Positions 1-10,706 of a DNA stretch of 64,000 nt are shown here, piece after piece; position 1 is the first letter of the stretch; each line of letters begins with the position of its first letter. Both the position numbers and the translations under genes were made by a program. The notes under the pieces were generated by a model that was given only the letters and a program-made list of their open reading frames with translations, was not told the DNA's origin and did no database searches. Source of the DNA: Xylogone sp. PMI_703 (lineage: Eukaryota; Ascomycota; Leotiomycetes); the NCBI GenBank assembly GCA_021399445.1, contig JAJTUQ010000009.1, positions 1,133,501 through 1,197,500 of the forward strand. Reading direction: 5' to 3'.

Positions 1-1146
1 ACATCAGGATGATACAGTAGTCTTATTGCACAGTAAATAGATACAGCCTACAAGACCTGCGGGCCTAGGAAATGAGAACCTTAGATTAACTCCAATTAAC
101 GAATTTAAGTCATTAGTGGTCATCCACAAGAGTAAGATCTACATACAATTCTCCAATAATATCACCAGTGAATTATACGACAGTGCCCAGTGACGCAGGT
201 ACATATTTTTGGCGGTAATACGTAGGTTTAGAATTTTGGAGTGTAAATACTTTTTGTATACAGCACAAATAACATACACTTTCTCAACTTCAGCTCTTTG
301 CTAGGCTTTTTTCATACCCCTAACAAAGTTGAACTTGTGCGTCGGCCCAATGTTGTTTTAGAACCCGGCGGCACGGCAACACAGCCCAGACGTAGCCTTG
401 GCTTTCGGATGGATCCTGCTTCAAAAGTGTTTTATTAATTAACGGCTAATATAGTGGATAGCAACATGAGCTGTCTACCTAATTCTTATTAGGGAGTGAT
501 TAACTATACTAGATGTCATAAACTAATAAGTATCCGCGTACATGCAATCGATCAAGAAATAGCATTCGACGGGCACATGGGCGGAGTAATAGTAGACCCA
601 GCCAAGCCTACCGTCGGTTAGCGACAGGCTGAAATAGTTGGAAGATCTGACCAACCAAGCCAACTCAATAATCTACCGTCTTATCATAGCTCTACTATTA
701 GATCTTGGCAGTGGCTGATCACCAGCTAGGTTTGGCATTCCCTTTCGCATCTTTATCCACCGTACATCAAATCACGTAATAATTTATTAATAGCATTTTG
801 TCGGAGGCTTCCCACGCTTCCTTATTGCTTGGCTTCTCATATTAGACACTATTCCCCTTCAAGACTTTATTTAGCTACTCAAAGGCAAGTTTAAAGTTAC
901 AAATTAATGCAGCGCAAAATAATGGGCGAGCTAGCGATGGGGTTTCCTCTCAGGCAACATACCTATTATTGTGGGCTATGCCATAAATACTGTAAGTTAT
1001 CTTCTTCTACCCTTAGCAAAGGCATCAAAGTCTTCGGATGCTCTTAATAAATTATTACAAATGTATCTTATTGTCTAGTCCCTCCTAAAATGGATATCTA
1101 TATGTAAGTATGTAACCTTCATTTTCCTGAATAAAGCAACAGATTC
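1..1146. other. intergenic, no gene seen
   Basis: I see no convincing coding region here. The + strand open frame starting near 1160 is only the antisense shadow of the last exons of the MFS gene. The sequence is moderately AT rich and holds no obvious repeat or RNA gene. Confidence 0.5.
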
Positions 1147-2999
1147 TCATCTCTCGGTAATGGTATACGCGCTCTTCTCACGAATTTTTGGTCCCCACTT
1201 GAATAAGATCCATGGTATCGGAAGCAAGCAAATTGATATAAAGCCCAAAAGGCTGGTTGCCCAGTCAATCCCTAATTTATCATACACTATCGCCAGGTTA
1301 GAAGATATTGCTTTATATGGAGAAGGCTGGACTTACTCTGAATGGCAAATAAGGGAAACGCGGCGGCAAATATATATCGGAGAAACCCATTTGCAGAGGT
1401 TGCGGAGGCACCATATCTAGGTCCATAACTGTCAATCAAGTACGTCATCGAAGATACCTATCGAGTTAGTAGCTGTGGTAAATTATTATTGGACATGCTT
1501 ACAAAAACGCATAGATTGCCAAAGGAGAATAACATTGTGGCAACGACCGGACTTGCCCAGTGGACGCCTGGCCGAGCCGTCCAGCCAAACCAAAACAGGC
1601 CAGCAGGGAGACCTATACTTCCTATCATAGCTGGATAAAGCCGATGTTCTGGTTCCACATGTTTTTTAACTGGTTCATCGCTCTCGCTATTACTAGACTC
1701 ATTGGCTGCTCGAAGTGCAAGCAACTGTTTTTGATAAAGAAATTTGTCACATAATAGACTGGTACATGCTGCAAGTATGCACCCAACTAGGATAGGCAGA
1801 AATGTAAGGCCGATCTCTCCTGAGTTGAAATGGTAGACTCGGGAGTATACTAAGGGGAAAGATGCCAAGAAAATATAGAGAACGCCGAAGTCGACTGCCA
1901 CATACAAACTGAAGAAAGCGACTATCGGTTCGGTAAGAAGCATCATAATTGGCCGGAATAAGACGGTCGTCATGAATGTTCTTAATCGTACTAACCTACT
2001 GCTGGATGACGGAGTTTCGGCAAGCCCGTGTCTTTTTCTACGCTTCTCGAGGATTGTATGTTTATAGGATTCCTGAAGCGGCAGAGAATATAACCAGGTT
2101 ATGAGTATTAGAAAGAGCATTACCCATTCCAGCCACCTCCATCCTTTCTTCTCAACTACGAATCCACCAACGACCGGACCTAAACACATTCTCTTAATTA
2201 GCAATTGCTTCCTTACTAGGATCCGACATGATGCGTTGAACTTTGCTAACCTAAAGCAGGACCAATGAGTGGGGCTAAAAGGAAAAGGCTCATTGCGACT
2301 CCACGGGCTGACGGATCAAATATATCTGCAATTGATCCCCCTCCTATGGAAAGAGCTGGGGCGGCAAAGAAGCCGGCAAAGAATCGACATATAACTATAG
2401 TTTCTATATTTTTTGCGACTCCACAACCAATTGTGAAAAGTGCGGCCAATGGGAGACTACTGCGATAAACAATCGCTCGCCCAAACGTTTCACTTAATGG
2501 TGCAGCGAGCACCGGACCAAATGAGAGGCCCATGCAGTACATGGAGACACCCAGAAGCGACACCGTTGAAGAAACCCCAAAATGTTGCGCTATCTCACTT
2601 GTTCCTGAGGCATATATCGAAGACATGAAGGTTCTATATTCGGAAGTAGTCAGCAATCCGGATACTTGATTTTCACAAACAAGAAAATCAAGCGCGCGCG
2701 CACGTCGTAAATGCCTGAAGTGCAGTATTACCGGCCTGGTACGCTTTTCTACTAAATGGCCACTGGGAAGACACTCATTGTCAGAATATTATTCATCCAA
2801 ATGACTAGGACGTAGAGTACTTAAGAACGTTTGGATTGGCAAGTACTGTTTTTGAAGATATTCATACATTATGGGGGTCTTCAGGGTCATCAGGTCCATC
2901 CCAGTCGGTAAAATTTGGTCCTATTGGCGGTGTGTATATTTCTTGCGAAGCACCGATTGTCGGAGTACTTTGTTTTTCCATTGTTCCAGCCATTATCAT
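1147..2999 (-). CDS. MFS transporter, DHA1 drug/polyamine-type
   Basis: A 503-residue major facilitator of the fungal DHA1 type, expected to export drugs or small cations by proton antiport across the plasma membrane. Six exons hold phase throughout: 2999-2868, 2762-2704, 2633-2251, 2179-1503, 1457-1337 and 1286-1147. The N-terminus has the family hallmark DWDGPDDPEDPHN followed by WPFSRKAYQ. The antiporter motif C region reads GPALGPVVGG and spans the third intron. The C-terminus ends with the typical YGASATSANGFLRY and PKIREKSAY segments. Twelve membrane segments are expected, with a charged central loop near residues 220-250. The start is the first of two close ATGs (2999 or 2993). One 5' splice site (GTGCGC at 2703) is unusual but restores phase. 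No frame damage is seen. The substrate cannot be told from sequence. Confidence 0.9.
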
Positions 3000-4863
3000 T
3001 GTCCTACTGAACGAAGGTTGAAGCAGGATTTAGAAGATGAGCTATCTAGAGCATGCTTGATCAAACTGTAAATGAAGGACTCTAACATTAAGGAAAGTGA
3101 AAACGGAGAAACATGAGTCATGTAGAATAATGTTTTGCGAAGTCCAGGATATAACGGCAGTAGCGCTTTCGCGGCCTTTGACATTCCTCGGTGTTTGAAA
3201 ACCCCATGTATGCAGCGGAGTAGCAAGAGCTACTTCCAACTTTGGTTAAGTTCAACCACATTTCTACCCCTTTTCACCCACTCAGATTCACGCCACAAGA
3301 GCTTATTTCTCAAGAGACATCAACAAGCCTCGGTAAAAACTCCGATGTGTATGGCTTTTAGTTGTCTTTCGGCTTACGGCCGAGAGTCAACCGCCAGTTA
3401 GAGGAAGGTTTCACCTGACTCGGGGATCGGCCAACCATGCATTAGCTAAGCAAATTTATCTAAGCGCCAATGTAAGTTACCAACCAGTATTACACATTTA
3501 GTTATGTTTTTCATAAGTGGGTTACCTCTGTGGAGCGTGTAAAAGAACACAAGGTTCTACGACACACAGCAGCCTGTTATGTTGATAATCTCGATTTGGC
3601 TTCGGGCAGTCCACAATACTATCAAGCGCTGGGATCTCAATATTCCAAACCTATGGCGGAACTTCGAATTTGCATAGCTGTTAGATTTGCTCGATCAATT
3701 TATAATTAACAACACATTATTCTGAACGTATTTGCGGTTGAATTTGTCCCAAATTCCTGATATTAAATATTCAGCCACGTCTTCCTTGAGTATATACTCG
3801 AAGCTTAAATCTATATATAAATTCTAGAGCTAAACACATCGTAGCAGCAGCTACACCTATAGATTTATCAGCGCAACCGTATCTCCTCTGCAAATAGCGC
3901 CTTTTGAGCGTGACTTGTTATTATATTTCCACCAATTGTAGCTCAATTTTATTCGTGATGAGTTCATCGCGGAAGTTCTTTCCGCTGTATTTGAACCACA
4001 AAATCCAAACTTTTCTTATTCATAACTTTCTTTCTGATTTCAAACCTTCCCTAGCTAATAAGTCTAGCCGTTCTTGTTTATGTGAGTGTAGTTGATAGCA
4101 GCCGATGGGGCAGTGTGTAGGTTTGCGTGATGCTATTGTTTCCTCATATTATATGTTGATATTCTTCTGTCTCGATAGGTCGTTAGGCGTGGCCTAGTAG
4201 CCTATAGTGTCTGTGGACTGTGGAGGATTTAGCAGTGTCGACACTTATATATTTATTGTTCTGAATAGAAGAACAGCTGGGGCTTAAAGGTTACGGGTAA
4301 GTTATATTTGATTGAAAAGTTGTTATTTGTGGCAACAAGAATCTTATATATACGCGTAAACATTTTACGTGATTGATAATCGGGGTAAGTTGCCAAGTTA
4401 AACATTGCCTAGACAGGCCATTGGCTACAGAAATCCCCGATGCCAAATGCGGCAGTAAATCTCACCCATCTTGATTTTCTGCGGCGTACGCTTTGGCCAA
4501 TATTGGTCGCATGTTATGTCTGAGATTGGATTCAGAGCTGGGCATTTATTCAAGACATTACCGGTATTGGTAGTGTATCGCCAAGAGAAGGAACCTCTCG
4601 AATCAGATAGGTTTGCCTAGAGAGTTTCCATTTTAATTATACGTAAAACCTAAAGGATGGCTTGATTAGAATGGAATGGACTCCGTTGATTCCGGGTGCA
4701 GAGTTGATATAATTGAAGCGGGAGGCCATCTTGCTTTCTCTCTGACCTCTGTCGCCGGAATCTTCACCTTTTACATAAACAAATAACCCTTAAAATTTAA
4801 CTTTGAAGGTTCTCTCTTCAAAAACGAAAACAAGACTGAAACCCGTTGACCATATAAACAATC
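3000..4863. other. intergenic, divergent promoter region, no gene seen
   Basis: This 1.9-kb stretch separates the heads of the MFS gene (- strand) and the dehydrogenase gene (+ strand), so it must hold both promoters. Several overlapping open frames of 60-90 codons lie between 3000 and 4095. None shows a recognisable domain, splice structure or convincing codon pattern, so I do not call them. Confidence 0.45.
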
Positions 4864-5849
4864 ATGCCTTCCTACGTGATAGTTGGAGCCTCCCAAGGTC
4901 TGGGCGTAAGCTTCCCCATGTAGTTTGGCATAGAATAGTCAACCATCGATAGCATCAGCATCATTTACAGTAGCTAACATAACCAACCAATTTAAAAATA
5001 GTATGATTGGCTCCGTTTTCTCTCTGCGGACTCCTCAAACACCATGATCGGTCTTGTGCGCACTCCGTCTAACGTGCAGCCACGTCTTGAAAAGGATAAC
5101 CTGTCCTCCAAAGTTCATATTCTCCAAGCCGACCTAGCAGACTATTCATCACTAGAGCGTGCCGCTTCTGAGGTCTCGAAATTGACGCCTGATGGTGCGG
5201 TTGATTATCTGATTGTGAATGGCGTCCACGTGAACCTTACCGAATACTTCTGTACTCCATTGCAGCTCATAGGAAAAGAAGACCTCCTAACCACTGAGAT
5301 GTTGGAAAGTGTAAAGGTTAATGTCTTGGGTCCTCTCTACTCGGTACATGCTTTTCTCCCATTAATTAGGAAAAGCAAGATCAAGAAGATCGCAGTCATG
5401 ACCTCTGGATTTGCGGATCTAGACTGGGCTCAGAAAAGTAGAGTGGCGTTCACGGTGTGCTATAGCACTACCAAAGCGGCAGTGAACATGGCCGTTGCGA
5501 GGTACAGTGTTGAATTGAGAAAGGAAAGTATTATAATCCTGGCTTTGAGTCCTGGGTTTGTGAACACTATGGGGGACAAACCTTCTTTTGAATGTAAGTT
5601 ACCATTTCTGTCCCGAAAGAGCGATGGAAGAAGAATGTGACTAAAGATATTGCTTTAACAGTGCCGGACGAGATGAAACAAAAATTCGGCCTCGTTTTGG
5701 AGGATTTCAAGGAGCTTAAGCCGGATTTTCCAGGGCACCCGGTGACTACCGAAGAAAGCATTAGGGATATGAAGAAGACACTTGAAGAAGTGACAATTGA
5801 GAAGTCAGGAATGTTTTTGTCTCACCATGGAGATCAGAATTGGCTGTGA
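4864..5849 (+). CDS. short-chain dehydrogenase/reductase
   Basis: A 273-residue SDR-family NAD(P)-dependent oxidoreductase. Exons are 4864-4905, 5002-5593 and 5662-5849, all in phase. The cofactor motif is GASQGLG at residues 8-14, a variant of TGxxxGxG. The active-site set is present: Ser149 (MTSGF), Tyr168 and Lys172 in YSTTK. The first exon has only 14 codons, which is common for this fungal group, and the start MPSYVIVGAS is the family's usual beginning. The usual NNAG element is replaced by a VNG sequence near residue 86. The substrate is unknown. It lies on the same strand as the tautomerase-like gene 458 bases downstream; a shared pathway is possible but unproven. Confidence 0.88.
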
Positions 5850-6307
5850 GCTGCCATGACCAGGAGGGGATCAGCCAATTAGTATAGTTGTCTATGTCTA
5901 AGTACCTGTTTCATATTCGGGATAAACTGAGATGTCAAAAATGAAGTATCTGAGTTAAGAAGTGCGAATATGGTAGGAGTAATTTCATCATTCGATTATC
6001 GTAAGCAGCTCAGCCATTGGTGGAGAAAAAGGCATTTCATCTAGAACTCGTACAGTATCCCTGCTGAGTTTGATTACAGTAACTGTGAACGATCCCTCTT
6101 GTGCATAATTTCATGTCAGAATTGTAGGCCGGCATTACGTGAGGCATATTACATCATCCAGGAGGTACAACTTTCATACGGCCTACATACTATGCTGCCA
6201 TGCTAATCAGGACAACTTCAAACTGATATATAATGACCGGTAAGTCGCTAAAATGGAAGTAGAAAATACAACAAGCTATTTCGTTACAGATATCAGCTAT
6301 ACTAAAA
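5850..6307. other. intergenic, promoter of tautomerase-like gene
   Basis: A 458-base gap between two same-strand genes. No open frame or repeat of note. Confidence 0.4.
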
Positions 6308-6867
6308 ATGCCTCTCTACGAATTTGAACATACTATTCGTCTCGCAGCCTCCCAGAAGAATGCGATTGCCAAAGCTGTTGCTGATTGGCATGCAACCACC
6401 TTCAAGGCCCCAAGATTCATAGTCGGATGCCGATTCATTGACGTGAGTCAAGGACCGCTGTCCGAGACATACATTGGTGGGAGACCGAGCAAGGTTAATA
6501 GGCTGTTTGTATCTCTACGTTCAGGGACAGGACGAACACCAGCCCAGCTTGAGGACATGACGAATAAATTAGTTTCCATTTGGCATGATGCTGTTGGTAC
6601 ATCAAAAGAGGCACAACTTAGGAATATCTACATCAAGGGAACTATTGATTCTGCTCTCGAAGCGGGCGTTTTCCTACCAATGGTATGTCGCAAGAATCTC
6701 CAGCCCGATGTAGCATTAACTAACAACCTTCGTCGAATCAGCCTGGGAAATTTGAACAATGGGTGAAAGACAACACTGAGAATTTCAAGAAATTAGCTGA
6801 TGATGGGGATGATACTTTTGTTAGACTGATGGAAGAGATCCAGACAAGACCAGAGTTTCAGAAGTGA
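6308..6867 (+). CDS. tautomerase/cis-3-chloroacrylate dehalogenase-like protein
   Basis: A 166-residue protein of the fungal oxalocrotonate-tautomerase-like family related to cis-CaaD. Exons 6308-6682 and 6742-6867 join in phase at ...FLPM|PGKFEQW. The mature N-terminal residue is expected to be Pro (MPLYEFEH), the catalytic base of this superfamily. The conserved stretch around FKAPRFIVGCRF, the arginine-rich LFVSLRSGTGRT segment and the C-terminal helix WVKDNTENFKKLADDGD match fungal members over full length. The true substrate of the fungal family is unknown; dehalogenase activity should not be assumed. It shares strand and neighbourhood with the SDR gene upstream. Confidence 0.86.
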
Positions 6868-6960
6868 GAAAGAGATAGTCATAACAATCCATGTATAAAA
6901 AGGGCTACGCCGCGATTATTGGTCCTCTGATAAGTACCATTTAGTTAATTAAACAGTGAT

Positions 6961-8253
6961 TTAACCCATAGACATTTCACCATCCGTCCCTACCATTGTA
7001 CGCAACATGTTTTGCCAGTTTTTCATTTGGTTATCCTTTTTCTGGGCCACCTCTTTCAGTTCTTGTATTTCTGTTCGCAGAATATCATTCTCTGTCTTGA
7101 GATTTTCAATATTTGTTTGCTCAGCCGCGAGCTTCCCTTTCACGGCTTGTAATTCTTGATTACATATGAGCATCTCACCTTCCTTCATTCTTAACTTCTG
7201 TTCCAGGATTTTAACTTCATTTTCTGCGGTATCCTGCGACCTCCTGTCGTTTGAAACACTCTCCAAATGATTTTTGATGAGGTCAAAGGCTTTTTCAATC
7301 TCACTGGGCAGGTTCGAGTACTTAGATCGTTTTCGAGGCGGGGACCTGTTCCGCTTTGTGACTAACTTTCCAGCGCGGTATGGTTTAGTCTGTGTTGTAG
7401 GAGGTATACTTGAATTGGTCGCTATAGTCTGCTGGCCCGAGTCGCCTTTGGCCCCTTCATTACCAGAGACAGCGTTATTCAAAGACTCTGTAGAGCGAGC
7501 TTCTAATACGGTACTAAGAGATATACTTGGTCCTTCTCCGGAGGTTGGGATGAACCTGTCGACACAGGTGGGATCTAGCATGTAACCACGTGGCGCATAC
7601 TGCGAGTTCTCCTTCCAGCGCTGGGCACGGTGCCAACGTGCATCTTGGCTTCCTATACCGTCGTGACCATCATCCACCGTTATTGATTCCGAAGCATGAG
7701 TTCGATGGTCTGCAGATGTACCGACGGTAGGTGATAAGGCATCTTGCTGTCTTGTGGCGTCTCCGTTTGGGTCCGTCGACGGGACAGGAGTGGAAGAGAC
7801 AGACGTACTTGGGAGCGTAGTTGGTGGTGTCTGGATAGCAGAAAGTGGTGGAATGTGCCAATTTCGAGCAACGCACACAGGGCAAAACCAGACATCCGGA
7901 ACCTGTTCTGGATACAAGGGTGGAAACATGCACTGGCTATGGTAACTACGAGAACATGTCTGGCATGGGGTGACGGTATCTTCACGGATACCGCACATAA
8001 AGCAGAATGGATCATGAGAGCCTAGTTTTTGTTTTATTACTATTCCGGCCTGACGGAGTTGAACTTGGAGCACAATACCTTCAAAAAGATGGTCACCTCC
8101 TCTCCAGTTAGAAATATCGTTGTCGTTATCGTGCGAACCCAGTTCATCAGAGATAGGGGTCTCTAGTAGCGACTGTGTATAATTGAAGCCCGAGCCATTG
8201 TGGAACGGTATCTCCACTTGAGGCTGGTTTCCTTGGGAAGTTTGTTGTTCCAT
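6961..8253 (-). CDS. PHD-finger protein with C-terminal coiled coil
   Basis: A 430-residue intronless protein. Residues 84-127 form a C4HC3 PHD zinc finger: C-x2-C (CFMC), C-x2-C (CQTC), H at position 105, then a further Cys and the closing FCPVC. PHD fingers usually read histone H3 tails, so a chromatin role in the nucleus is likely. Residues 135-310 are low-complexity Ser/Thr/Pro rich. A basic patch with RNRSPPRKRSK near residue 305 could serve nuclear import. Residues about 335-415 are a Glu/Lys/Gln-rich predicted coiled coil. No catalytic domain is visible, so a scaffold or reader function is inferred. The stop lies 93 bases past the tautomerase-like stop, so the two genes converge. Confidence 0.85.
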   Translation of the reverse strand: MEQQTSQGNQPQVEIPFHNGSGFNYTQSLLETPISDELGSHDNDNDISNWRGGDHLFEGIVLQVQLRQAGIVIKQKLGSHDPFCFMCGIREDTVTPCQTCSRSYHSQCMFPPLYPEQVPDVWFCPVCVARNWHIPPLSAIQTPPTTLPSTSVSSTPVPSTDPNGDATRQQDALSPTVGTSADHRTHASESITVDDGHDGIGSQDARWHRAQRWKENSQYAPRGYMLDPTCVDRFIPTSGEGPSISLSTVLEARSTESLNNAVSGNEGAKGDSGQQTIATNSSIPPTTQTKPYRAGKLVTKRNRSPPRKRSKYSNLPSEIEKAFDLIKNHLESVSNDRRSQDTAENEVKILEQKLRMKEGEMLICNQELQAVKGKLAAEQTNIENLKTENDILRTEIQELKEVAQKKDNQMKNWQNMLRTMVGTDGEMSMG

Positions 8254-8684
8254 AACTTCCTGGCCAGCTCCCAGTTGTGGCTGGAAAGGCCAGAATCAAT
8301 TTGAACACGTGATAGATTCACGGTAGAAGATTATTATATCAGATCCCACTGATAAAATGCTAATAGTGAATGCTTTGCCAATAGATTACTCATGATGCGA
8401 CGGCTGTGGGAAAGAAGGCCCAGGGAAAATTATATAATCCAGTGCATAGACGCTATGATTAGCTCAGCAACAGCAACATAGAGATTAGGTAAGCACATAG
8501 ACTGTGGGACGATTACTCCGCCCCCTAGATTCGCGCCCATATTATTCTAAGCATTAGTACCCTACTATTCAGGCTCCCTTACTGATGGGTTAGACATTAA
8601 GAAGCCAGCGTTTTGAACCCATAAAGAGGTAGGAAAGACACGAAAGCCTTGGCACAACTTTAAAGATTGCTATGGATCCGTATC
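8254..8684. other. intergenic between PHD and HhH genes
   Basis: A 431-base gap holding the presumed promoter of the PHD-finger gene and the 3' end of the HhH-like gene. No further coding signal seen. Confidence 0.4.
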
Positions 8685-9757
8685 TCACGAGAACTCGCCA
8701 ATCCGTTTTTCCAGCCTGATTTTACCAAGTGCAACACTCAGCCTTGCCATCCTCTCGGGATCTTTCCCAAGCTGCATATAAATTGCATCCACATCCTTAC
8801 CTAAGCCTATCTGGTCGGCTACTTGAATATCACGACTGACGATAAAAGGACAGAGCGATGGCCAAGCCATTTGCATTGTCGAGATGAATAGCTCGATGCC
8901 GAGAGGGCCTAGTCCTGAAATTTCTTTCAAACGGTCTTGGAGGATCTTGCGATTCAATGCTGAATCAGATTCTGAAGGTAATATCTTGGTTGCGTCAGAG
9001 TCTAACATGGAGTGTATTAGTAAATTTCATAAGCAATATACAGAAGCTATGCATGCTCCGCATATTTTGTAGTAATCGGGATGACACCATATAGATATGG
9101 ATATCATAGAGTATCTTCTTCATAGTGGTACGTACCGTATTTATTCTTCAGGAGAGTCGCTAACTTTCCTAACTTGGTAGCGGTCGAGAAGTCATAACGA
9201 GCATATCCTCCTTCATCCAGCACGGCTACTCGTTCTTTCCAGGTGCTTGCACTTAATATCTTGAAGTTATGATAGCCATGTTCCATCAAGACTTGGAGTG
9301 CACGCTTCGCTATAGTATGTGAGATGCGTGCGGACGATAAGAGCGCATTCAGAATGTGAGCAAGAATGGTTTCTGAGGTGGGCTTCTTTGGTGTAGGTAA
9401 ATTCGTGTTCGGAATAGGTAGGTCTCCATATTTTGCGATTAAATTCTCGATTTTTGCAGTTGTTTCGGAATGATTAGATTGGCTTTTGTACGTAGGTACA
9501 TCCTCATCTCTTCCTTCGGCCTTTCCTTTCGCCCTTCCATTCCTAGCCACTTCGCTCGTGCGGACAGACTCTCCTTTCTGAGCCGAGGTTTTCCGTTTCA
9601 CTTTCTCTTCATCAGGCTTTTCATGTTCTGACCTCTTGCGCTTCCCGTTTTTCGGCTGGATCTGGCCTTTGCTTGATGCGGGTGAGTGAGCTTCTTCCCT
9701 AGCTGCGACTGAATCACTTCGCGCTTCGGCACGTGACTGTGCCCTTGTCCGAGCCAT
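8685..9757 (-). CDS. nuclear HhH-GPD-like (DNA-glycosylase superfamily) protein
   Basis: A 312-residue protein in two exons, 9757-9136 and 9001-8685, joined in phase at ...LKNKYD|SDATKI. The first 105 residues are highly charged and basic (Lys/Arg/Glu, with NGKRKRSEHEK), typical of a nuclear-targeting tail. The rest is helical, with a helix-hairpin-helix-like segment ILQDRLKEISGLGPLGI near residues 230-246, as in HhH-GPD base-excision glycosylases. The catalytic Lys and the Asp of true endonuclease III or MutY, and any iron-sulphur cysteines, are not evident. It probably belongs to the fungal family annotated as endonuclease-III-like, and enzyme activity is doubtful. DNA binding in the nucleus is the safest inference. 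Confidence 0.75.
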
Positions 9758-10706
9758 GAGTTCAGTATTTCAAGACAGTAAAGCTGGAGGGATGAAGTGA
9801 AATATAACCGTTTATACACTAGGTATGCTATTTGAAAGTAATGTCAATGTACGGTGCCGGGTTGATACGAGCAATATGTCAGAGCTATGACGTAACACGA
9901 GATCCATAGATGAACGAAACATCTACGCTCTAGAGACGCCGCTGAAATACGTTTTACTGGGAAGGGGCAAGAATATTTAGTTCCAATTTCCATAGACTAT
10001 TTCAGACTTTGTGATTAGAACCGACCTCTTTCTTATCGTCATAGATCCTGAAAGCAGGGCAAGAGCTCGCACTACGTAATCCAGCTTGTCTCAGTGACTT
10101 CCAATCGAACAATTCATCACTCCATCGTATTATTGTATGATAAAATCTCTTTATACTCTCCTTGAATATACAGTGTGTTTGATAGAGATCCTACAGAATA
10201 GAGCTGTGAGAGAGCATTTCAAATACCCTACCATCCGACAATCAAAACAGCGGAAGTGACACATCACACTACAAAACTCAACGCCCTATAATTAGCCTTG
10301 TGATATAGTAATCTAAATATAATAACAGCTCTGTTCATGGATATACCCCAAGAAACTATCGAAATTGCGCATACTATAAATAAGAGGTAGAATCCCGCAT
10401 TTCAGGAGAAAGACATCAACTGACAGCTAAGTAGATGGAATTATACGGTAAAAATCATTTGGATGAAACAACCAACTGGTGGAACCGCTGAAGAGACCAA
10501 ATAATAGGTATTAACATATCTATTATTGATCAAATCTGTTTCCCAGCTAATGTAAACTAACACCTAACACGTATTATCGGAATCAATGACACTAAAGAGT
10601 CAGCTCTTTTCTATCTTCTATCTTGCGCCAGGTGTAAAAGCATTATCCCCGTCGTAGCAAGCTATGATTAAAATTATTTTGGTGCGATACCTTTATCCTT
10701 CTGCCC
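9758..10706. other. intergenic, no gene seen
   Basis: A 949-base gap between two - strand genes, AT rich in its right half. It holds the promoter of the HhH-like gene and the 3' region of the LeuRS-like gene. No repeat or RNA gene recognised. Confidence 0.4.

Noticed and set aside
1160..1420. 86-codon + strand open frame
   Set aside because: It is antisense to the last two exons of the MFS gene, whose - strand reading matches the family closely.
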